From Gp13-AA77 sp036521995 (GTDB lineage Bacteria; Acidobacteriota; Terriglobia; UBA7540), in assembly GCA_036521995.1 (NCBI GenBank), contig DATDGR010000160.1, positions 1 to 11,936 of the forward strand: 11,936 nt of DNA. The letters are read 5' to 3'. Each line of letters opens with the position of its first letter. Position 1 is the first letter of the stretch. The translations under genes were made by a program, and so were the position numbers. This document shows, piece by piece, positions 8,601 through 11,936 of this stretch. The notes below the pieces were generated by a model that did not search any database, was not told where the DNA came from, and saw only the letters and a list, made by a program, of their open reading frames with translations.

Positions 8601-9699
8601 TCGTGACTTCAAGGCAACCGTCGTCGTAGCTTCCACACGTGTAAGTGCCGTCGACATAGACCTTGTCGATGTTCCCTGCTAGATAAGGATACTGGCCGGT
8701 CGGGCCGGCAAAGCTTGTGGTCACGTCGCTGTAAGTCAAATCAGCGCCAAATGCCGCGATGGCGACCGATGCGTCGGGAGGTGCACTGGACCCCCCCAGG
8801 GGATTGCAGCAGTGACCTTGGTTATAGAGGCCGCCCAGGGGCACTCCCCAGCCGGGGGCGGAGAATCCGTAGTCGTAGGACTCGGAGCTGTAAATGTCAG
8901 TCGGGTCGTAGTTGCCGTTCGTGATGTCCGGAAGGCTGCGGCTCTGCTGGGAACCCTTCGTCGCACCGGTCACCTTTGAGTGGACGGCGTCGACGTGCTG
9001 GGGCTGCGCCGCGGATACCGCCGGTCCCGGCGTATAGTCGGGGGGCTTGGGCTGTTTCAGATTGCGAGTGACCGGACGCACATGCTCCAGGGTATTGAGT
9101 CCCTGAATTGACCAAATGACGTCCGCTAGATGGCTCGGGACCTGCGGCTCTCGATCATTCGAGAAGAAGGATGTGCTGCCGAGCTGATAGTTATTGATCT
9201 TGACGTTTAGCGCCTTCTCTATCGTACCGGCGGGCGCCTCGAGGTCTACTACCAGGCGGTTCGGGTAGCGCGCGGTTATAGTCAAGCCCTGGCTTTGCGC
9301 CCAGTCCACCACTGCCTGTTCGTCCTCGACGGATGGCGCAAAGCGCTCGTTAAACTCGTCCGCCGTGAGGAACTTGTGAAACTGAGGGGACTTCTTGTCA
9401 TGCAGCTCCTTAATCAGTTGCTGCTCCTCATCGAAATGCGGGGGCTTCAGCGCAATGGCGAGCCGCAACATCTGGTTGGGATTGTAATGCTCGACCAGCT
9501 TGGCCGTGCCTTTTGACACGGGTGGCGGGGTCACCGGACTGGGCGCGCTTCCACTGTCTGCCTGCCCGGCGAGCGCACGGCCCGTCATGGCAAGAGTGGC
9601 CAGCGCGATCACTAGGGTTAGTTTCATGGCCCGCCTGGCTTCAACGTGGCTCGGCCGGTACCCTCCGTCACACGGACGGATAGTTTCTTGATGTGACAT
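5641..9699 (-). CDS. Secreted S53 (sedolisin/kumamolisin-type) serine-carboxyl peptidase with five Ig-like repeats
   Basis: A 1352-residue exported pro-enzyme. A signal peptide core lies at 26-40 (MKLTLVIALATLAM, then ALAG) behind an unusually long basic n-region. The pro-kumamolisin activation domain spans about 65-210 (HYNPNQMLRLAIALKP, SPQFHKFLTADEFNERFAP). The S53 catalytic domain spans about 255-680. Its catalytic set is intact: E364 and D368 (LEVTMDTEW), D462 (AASGDEGA) and S575 in GVGGTS. The calcium-site region YDITSGCN/GYDEVTGWGS (631-664) is also present. These enzymes cleave proteins, typically in acid. An Ig/OmpL47-like module spans about 683-880. Five Ig-like (Big_3 type) repeats of 90-95 residues follow (885-1352) and probably serve surface or substrate binding. 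The start at 9699 is preferred because CCTCCTT at 9709-9715 gives a canonical AAGGAGG nine bases upstream. The Met at 9627 is the alternative. The gene is single, with its own terminator. Confidence 0.93.
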   Translation of the reverse strand: MSHQETIRPCDGGYRPSHVEARRAMKLTLVIALATLAMTGRALAGQADSGSAPSPVTPPPVSKGTAKLVEHYNPNQMLRLAIALKPPHFDEEQQLIKELHDKKSPQFHKFLTADEFNERFAPSVEDEQAVVDWAQSQGLTITARYPNRLVVDLEAPAGTIEKALNVKINNYQLGSTSFFSNDREPQVPSHLADVIWSIQGLNTLEHVRPVTRNLKQPKPPDYTPGPAVSAAQPQHVDAVHSKVTGATKGSQQSRSLPDITNGNYDPTDIYSSESYDYGFSAPGWGVPLGGLYNQGHCCNPLGGSSAPPDASVAIAAFGADLTYSDVTTSFAGPTGQYPYLAGNIDKVYVDGTYTCGSYDDGCLEVTMDTEWSLAMSNSFGSWHDTAEIWIYEGVNYYNQTVLDVYNRMLSDGNARVFSTSWACAEGDTYGEGDCYWATMQARDSVLSAMVLQGWTLVAASGDEGATADWCNPWDGVMFPASDPNVIAAGGTLLTLDSGPFYVSETGWTGGTWSGACASNDGGSTGGFSGYWGTPSFQSSLGFGSRAVPDIALNAAAFQNVYIASWGGLIGVGGTSIVAPELAGFFAQENAYLLSLGNVCGGGSSPCAPMGDADYYIYDEAVDQSAPHYPFYDITSGCNSNDITAAYLVPYYCAGSGYDEVTGWGSANMLQLAWAINWFSTIYTGPPSVTFSGPAVNQWYNTEETVSWTVADNSSTGIAGFTQGWDSIPTDPYSEPTPGTGNSFYSGPQFPNATSGWLDFVDYAVSQGCHTAYVDAWDNMGELRGVSYGPVCYDTIAPVTTATLSGTLSGSVYVSSVNVTLTATDSGSGVASTSYQIDGGSWLTYTATFAVSALGTHTVNFYSKDKAGNVESTKSVSFTIDSSTTTSVASSLNPSTYGQSVTFTATVTSTGGTPTGTVTFKDGSTTLGTGTLSSGKATFAISTLSVASHSITAVYGGAGSFLGSTSAALTQTVNAATSSTAVASSLNPSTYGQSVTFTATVTSSGGTPTGTVTFKDGSTTLGTGTLSSGKATFAISTLSVASHSITAVYGGAGSFLGSTSAALTQTVKATTSSTSVASSLNPSNYGAAVIFTATVTSSGGVPQGTVTYKDGSTTLGTGTLGPGGKSTFTIATLAVGGHSITAVYAGNVDFSGSTSSVLTQTVNKPTSSTTVTSSSNPSTWNHSVTFTAAVTSSGGVPQGTVTYKDGSTTLGTGTLGPGGKSTFTIATLAVGSHSITAVYAGNVDFGGSTSPVLTQTVNKATSTTTVTSSLNPSKSAQSVTFTATVTSGAGTPTGTVTFKDGATTLGTGTLSSGKATFSTSSLTVGTHSITAVYGGATDFNTSTSAVLSQVVNL
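5644..7047 (-). repeat. Five tandem Ig-like domain repeats coded within the S53 gene
   Basis: In reading order the repeats are R1 7047-6766, R2 6765-6484, R3 6483-6199, R4 6198-5914 and R5 5913-5644. They encode 94, 94, 95, 95 and 90 residues. Each unit begins like TSVASSLNPS and contains GTVT(F/Y)KDG and HSITAVY. R1 and R2 are nearly identical at DNA level, as are R3 and R4, while the pairs differ clearly from each other. R5 is a mosaic closer to R1/R2 in its core. This points to recent pairwise duplication or conversion. Confidence 0.9.
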
Positions 9700-9708
9700 T
9701 GACTTTTT

Positions 9709-9715
9709 CCTCCTT
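9709..9715 (-). promoter_or_regulatory. Shine-Dalgarno of the S53 peptidase gene
   Basis: The minus strand reads AAGGAGG nine bases before the ATG at 9699. This decides the start in favour of the longer N-terminus over the signal-peptide-proximal Met at 9627. Confidence 0.75.
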
Positions 9716-10059
9716 GAACCGATGGTCTTGGTGACCGATGAAGGCGCGCCGTCGCTGGCCAGTCTGGTTTCGATGCCCAGCCGTTGCCGCGATGAGCTGC
9801 TAGCCGGTCGTCCTATAGTGACCGTGGAAGCCAGATCGTTTCACGTCTTCAGCTTTTCGCTACCAGTGGTCTGGTGTTGCCGGAGAGCCGATTCAGGAAG
9901 GTACGTCGCTAGAGCTCGATGGAACGGCCATGTCACCTGACTGGGCCCCGCGAATGCGCGGGCCCGGCGCAGGCCGAAATACGCACACAACGATCCGCTA
10001 AGGCTGGTGTGTACCACCTACTGGTCGAAGGTCTTACCGAATGCAAAGCCAGCGGCTGG
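9716..10059. other. Intergenic leader between the peptidase gene and the tRNA promoter
   Basis: No gene is supported. The minus strand should hold the peptidase promoter. A TATAGG at about 9813-9818 (minus) is a possible -10, but no -35 is convincing. A GC-rich hairpin with arms GGGCCCCGCG (9943-9952) and CGCGGGCCC (9957-9965), with one bulged C, has no T tract on either side. Confidence 0.4.
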
Positions 10060-10088
10060 TTGATGCGTCTAGGAGGGCGTGATATGCT
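10060..10088 (+). promoter_or_regulatory. Promoter of the tRNA-Leu gene
   Basis: TTGATG (10060-10065) and TATGCT (10083-10088) are 17 bases apart, with a TG dinucleotide one base before the -10 (extended -10). It lies 34 bases upstream of the tRNA 5' end, as expected for a stable-RNA promoter. It now fires into a broken tRNA and onward toward the recombinase gene. Confidence 0.6.
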
Positions 10089-10122
10089 CGCCTCAGAGGG
10101 TGGCCCCGGCATGGGCGAGCGC

Positions 10123-10163
10123 GCCGAAGTGGCGGAACTGGCAGACGCGGGGGTCTCAAAATC
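10123..10163 (+). tRNA. 5' half of tRNA-Leu(CAA), broken just after the anticodon loop
   Basis: The sequence matches the start of a bacterial tRNA-Leu. The acceptor strand is GCCGAAG (10123-10129), followed by TG. The D arm has GCG/CGC around GAACTGGCAGA. The anticodon strand GGGGT is followed by loop CTCAAAA (10155-10161), giving anticodon CAA. After TC (10162-10163) the expected CCC..., long variable arm, T arm and CTTCGGC acceptor strand are absent, and AT-rich unrelated sequence follows. The gene is therefore split at the anticodon arm, a known attachment position for tyrosine recombinases, and a recombinase gene begins about 125 bases on. The 3' half should be at the other end of the element or is lost. 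Assigning Leu rests on the D arm and anticodon only. Confidence 0.7.
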
Positions 10164-10170
10164 ATACGCA
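10155..10170. other. Candidate att junction at the tRNA anticodon loop
   Basis: The switch from tRNA sequence to unrelated DNA occurs at about 10163-10164, and the crossover core probably lies in the loop around CTCAAAATC. I found no second copy of this core in the window, so the opposite end of the element is not seen here. Confidence 0.4.
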
Positions 10171-10239
10171 TTAATTTTTAAGTTGCGCTAAACTGCCTTT
10201 ATTCAAGAACATACCTAAACCATTGACATCTCTGGTATA

Positions 10240-10258
10240 CTTACACAAGCCTTACACA
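10240..10258 (+). repeat. CTTACACA direct repeat before the recombinase gene
   Basis: CTTACACA occurs at 10240-10247 and again at 10251-10258. The repeats are 11 bases apart start to start, about one helical turn, so both copies face the same side of the DNA. They overlap a possible -10 (TATACT, 10236-10241) and lie upstream of two GGAGG motifs. They could be arm-type recombinase sites or an operator. Confidence 0.4.
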
Positions 10259-10288
10259 GTTTGGAGGTTTTTGGAGGCCCGACCGCCT

Positions 10289-11470
10289 ATGCCAGAGAAA
10301 CACACGATCCTCGGCGGCAAAGTCCACGTTTACCGCCGCGACAACAGCAGCCTGTGGCAGTGTTCGACCTACCTCGCCGGCAAGAACCGAAGGGTTTCCA
10401 CCAAGGAAGACGGCCTCGCCAAGGCGAAGGACTTCGCCGAGGACTGGTATCTCGGGCTGCGCGGGAAAGTCCGGAATGGTGAAATCACCGGCGAGAAAAC
10501 CTTCCGCGAAGCCGCTGTCCAATTCGAGCGCGAATACCAGATCATCACCGAGGGCCAACGCAATGCCGAGTACGTTCAAGGCCACAGCACGCGCCTCCGG
10601 CTTCATCTTGTGCCCTTCTTCGGCAACATGGGACTCTCCGAGATCACACCGGGCCAGATCCAGGAATACCGCATTCACCGCCACGAGGAAGCGGTGAAGG
10701 AACACGGAAAGCCCCCGGCCCGGAGCACCATGCATCAGGAAATCGTTGTTCTGCGGCAGACCCTCAAAGCCGCCGTACGCCACCGCTGGCTGGACCGGCT
10801 GCCGGATCTGTCCGAACCCTACCGCGCGTCGGGGAAGGTCTCGCACCGCGCGTGGTTTTCCCCGGAGGAGTACAAGAAGCTCTATGAAGCCACCCGGAGA
10901 CGTGCGCGCGAGCCGAAGAATCCCCGCTACAAATGGGAATCGGAGCAGCTTCACGACTATGTCCTGTTCATGGCGAATACCGGCCTTCGTCCCGATGAGG
11001 CGGCCCGTCTCGAATACCGCGATGTGAAGATCGTCGAGGATGAGGGCAGCCACGAAACCATCCTTGAGATCGAGGTCCGGGGCAAACGCGGCGTCGGCTA
11101 TTGCAAGAGCACCAGCGGTGCCGTAAAGCCTTTCCAGAGACTGGTCGAGAGGAACAAGGCCCAGCCGACCGATGTGATTTTTCCGAAGACCCACCGGCAA
11201 CTCTTCAACACGATCCTGGACGAAGAAGGCCTCAAGAAAGACCGCGAGGGACAACCCCGCACGGCCTACAGCCTGCGGCACACCTACATCTGCCTGCGTC
11301 TCATGGAAGGCGCGGACATTTATCAGATCGCGAAGAACTGCCGCACCAGCGTGGAGATGATAGAGAAATATTACGCTTCCCACCTAAAGAACAGCCTCGA
11401 CGCCGCTGCGATCAACATAAGGCGGAAGAAGGCGAAGAAAAACGAGCCTTCCACGGAACAAGAGGAGTAG
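10289..11470 (+). CDS. Tyrosine recombinase / phage-type integrase
   Basis: A 393-residue site-specific recombinase. The N-terminal region (about 1-65) is rich in basic and aromatic residues and probably DNA-binding. A SAM-like core-binding domain spans about 70-170 (LRLHLVPFFGNMGLSEITP). The catalytic domain spans about 185-370. Box I Arg is R234 in NTGLRPDEAARL, the beta-hairpin Lys is around 265-273 (RGKRGVGYCK), and Box II is YSLRHT with R330. The nucleophile is Y361 or Y362 in MIEKYYASHL. The first His of HxLRH is Tyr (Y327), and the usual Gly-His before the nucleophile is Asn-Cys (350-351). The tail is Lys-rich. I chose ATG 10289 with GGAGG at 10273-10277. A TTG at 10223 would add 22 residues without a binding site. 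The gene starts about 125 bases from a tRNA-Leu split at the anticodon loop, so it probably mediated that integration. Confidence 0.9.
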   Translation: MPEKHTILGGKVHVYRRDNSSLWQCSTYLAGKNRRVSTKEDGLAKAKDFAEDWYLGLRGKVRNGEITGEKTFREAAVQFEREYQIITEGQRNAEYVQGHSTRLRLHLVPFFGNMGLSEITPGQIQEYRIHRHEEAVKEHGKPPARSTMHQEIVVLRQTLKAAVRHRWLDRLPDLSEPYRASGKVSHRAWFSPEEYKKLYEATRRRAREPKNPRYKWESEQLHDYVLFMANTGLRPDEAARLEYRDVKIVEDEGSHETILEIEVRGKRGVGYCKSTSGAVKPFQRLVERNKAQPTDVIFPKTHRQLFNTILDEEGLKKDREGQPRTAYSLRHTYICLRLMEGADIYQIAKNCRTSVEMIEKYYASHLKNSLDAAAINIRRKKAKKNEPSTEQEE

Positions 11471-11523
11471 TGCCTCCGCCCGCACAAACTCTCCCTTGCC
11501 CTCGCTTCGAAGCCGAAAAGCCT

Positions 11524-11543
11524 GCGGGTCACCATGATCCCGC
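11524..11543. repeat. Inverted repeat A downstream of the recombinase gene
   Basis: GCGGG (11524-11528) pairs with CCCGC (11539-11543). TCA/TGA pair inside around CCA, with one bulged T. It is followed by TTCGGCG. It belongs to a cluster of related hairpins and has no T tract. Confidence 0.55.
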
Positions 11544-11553
11544 TTCGGCGTAG

Positions 11554-11569
11554 GGGATGGCACCATCCC
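11554..11569. repeat. Inverted repeat B
   Basis: GGGATGG (11554-11560) and CCATCCC (11563-11569) are separated by CA, giving a near-perfect palindrome. The core GGATGG-NN-CCATCC recurs in inverted repeat C at 11641-11658. Confidence 0.65.
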
Positions 11570-11611
11570 GCGAAGGGCAAATACCTTGAGTCTCTGTTTC
11601 GCCGGGAAACA

Positions 11612-11630
11612 GCGGGACACTTGCTCCCGC
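11612..11630. repeat. Inverted repeat D
   Basis: GCGGG (11612-11616) and CCCGC (11626-11630) enclose nine bases. The arms are identical to those of inverted repeat A. Confidence 0.5.
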
Positions 11631-11640
11631 CCCGGCGGTC

Positions 11641-11658
11641 ACGGATGGAACCATCCGT
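11641..11658. repeat. Inverted repeat C
   Basis: ACGGATGG (11641-11648) and CCATCCGT (11651-11658) are separated by AA. It shares the GGATGG-NN-CCATCC core with inverted repeat B, which suggests a repeated protein-binding site or duplicated hairpin. Confidence 0.65.
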
Positions 11659-11662
11659 CAAG

Positions 11663-11738
11663 TCTTCGGAAATAACGGGAATTGAACCCGATGGGAGCTT
11701 GACTCCAAATCGGCCCAAACTCGCCGACCAAGCGTTCC
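11663..11738 (-). other. tRNA-like remnant with a consensus T arm
   Basis: On the minus strand CGGG-TTCAATT-CCCG (11690 down to 11676) is an exact tRNA T-arm/B-box (GGTTCRANYCC). It is followed by ATTTCCG, which can pair with CGGGAA near 11734-11729 as an acceptor-like stem. Between them, TCGGC/GCCGA and GGAG/CTCC form two further small stems. There is no recognisable D arm and the anticodon loop is not canonical. It is therefore not a functional tRNA; it could be a pseudo-tRNA, an attachment-site remnant, or chance. Confidence 0.3.
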
Positions 11739-11798
11739 CGCTTTAAACCTAAGCCAAAGAGAACCCCATGCCCTCCTACGCGATTCAGTTCCGGCAGA

Positions 11799-11825
11799 TT
11801 GATAGCCCGGGGGACATGCTAGTCT
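11799..11825 (+). promoter_or_regulatory. Candidate extended -10 promoter for a leaderless gene
   Basis: TTGATA (11799-11804) and TAGTCT (11820-11825) are 15 bases apart, with TG one base before the -10. The -10 ends six bases before the ATG at 11832, which would make the first transcribed base the A of ATG or very near it. No Shine-Dalgarno lies in front of this ATG, which agrees with leaderless translation. Confidence 0.45.
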
Positions 11826-11836
11826 TTTAGCATGTC
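11813..11836. repeat. Perfect 9-bp inverted repeat overlapping a start codon
   Basis: GACATGCTA (11813-11821) and TAGCATGTC (11828-11836) surround GTCTTT. The left arm covers the start of the -10 hexamer and the right arm contains the ATG of the next gene. Dyad symmetry at this position is what an operator would look like. If the RNA starts upstream, it could instead fold over the start codon. Confidence 0.7.
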
Positions 11837-11936
11837 GCGCGCGCTCGCTGCCCTCGTCATGCCTTTGACCTTCGGTTTGCTCCAGGCGCAGACCGGCTTC
11901 GACAAGCAATTCAAGAAGGATTGGGAGACATCGAAA
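11832..11936 (+). CDS. N-terminus of an exported protein, cut by the window end
   Basis: Thirty-five codons are visible, starting MSRALAALVMPLTFGLLQAQ. This is a short basic n-region, a hydrophobic core and a possible signal peptidase I site near residues 18-20. It is followed by a charged mature start (TGFDKQFKKDWETSK). The family cannot be told from this much. The frame stays open to the last base. No ribosome binding site is present, and the gene may be leaderless behind the promoter at 11799-11825. Confidence 0.6.
   Translation, partial: MSRALAALVMPLTFGLLQAQTGFDKQFKKDWETSK

Larger units (their letters stand above)
11471..11831. other. Non-coding, hairpin-rich region after the recombinase gene
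   Basis: No protein gene is supported between the recombinase stop and 11831. The first 270 bases hold the inverted repeats and the tRNA-like element listed separately. The rest includes the likely promoter of the next gene. No canonical terminator for the recombinase is seen. Confidence 0.5.

Noticed and set aside
7132..8682. A 516-codon open frame on the plus strand
   Set aside because: It lies opposite the S53 catalytic domain, is rich in Arg/Ala/Val without motifs, and has no plausible start signal. It is a shadow frame.
9943..9965. GC-rich hairpin as a terminator
   Set aside because: It has no T tract on either strand and no gene clearly ends at it.
10223..10241. TTGACA at 10223 with TATACT at 10236 as a promoter
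   Set aside because: The spacing is only 7 bases, so the two hexamers cannot form one sigma70 promoter. TATACT may still serve with a weak upstream element.
10241..11383. A 380-codon open frame on the minus strand
   Set aside because: It is antisense to a clear tyrosine recombinase with intact catalytic boxes. Its translation has no family character and reflects codon bias of the real gene.
11524..11550. GCGGG...CCCGC followed by CTTCGGC as the missing 3' half of the split tRNA-Leu
   Set aside because: CTTCGGC would pair with the 5' acceptor strand GCCGAAG. However, the T loop is ten bases without TTCRA, no variable arm precedes it, and no anticodon-arm sequence joins it. The match is probably chance within a hairpin.
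11663..11738. A functional minus-strand tRNA
   Set aside because: The T arm is perfect, but a D arm is lacking and no seven-base anticodon loop sits on a five-base-pair stem. It is listed only as a tRNA-like remnant.

Overview
The window looks like a chromosomal stretch of a GC-rich soil-type bacterium, most likely an Acidobacteriota (Solibacter/Koribacter-like). This is an inference from three things: exported Kelch/beta-propeller proteins with NG(E/Q)VLVAGG repeats, a giant secreted S53 peptidase with tandem Ig-like repeats, and loose gene packing. No rRNA or other phylogenetic marker is present to confirm it.

Layout. Positions 1-410 hold no convincing gene. A secreted seven-bladed Kelch-type beta-propeller protein lies at 411-1550 (+). 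It is followed by a truncated, frameshifted second copy of its C-terminal half (about 1645-2179). From 2180 to 3261 no recognisable protein gene is seen. This stretch does carry a sigma70-like promoter (2701-2727), a 41-codon ORF, a short tandem repeat and a strong hairpin (3091-3119), so it may be a small transcription unit. A divergent pair follows: an EamA-family membrane transporter (3262-4221, -) and a zinc-free MDR/quinone-oxidoreductase-like enzyme (4377-5354, +). A 1352-residue S53 (sedolisin/kumamolisin) peptidase occupies 5641-9699 (-). It has an intact Glu-Asp-Asp-Ser catalytic set and five C-terminal Ig-like repeats, and is followed by a clear rho-independent terminator (5541-5582).

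The right end is accessory. A promoter (10060-10088) leads into the 5' half of a tRNA-Leu (10123-10163), which stops abruptly just after the anticodon loop. A tyrosine recombinase (10289-11470) follows directly. The usual reading is that an integrative element entered the tRNA at the anticodon loop. Downstream of the recombinase is a roughly 270-base non-coding zone packed with inverted repeats (11524-11740), including a tRNA T-arm-like motif on the minus strand. A secreted protein then begins at 11832 and runs off the window; its start codon sits inside a perfect 9-bp inverted repeat and looks leaderless.

How the genes fit together. The Kelch protein and the S53 peptidase are both exported and fit a scavenging lifestyle. 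The transporter/oxidoreductase pair shares a divergent intergenic region. I do not see a multi-gene novel defence or biosynthetic system. The least explained parts are the split tRNA/recombinase/hairpin block and the 2.7-3.1 kb non-coding unit.
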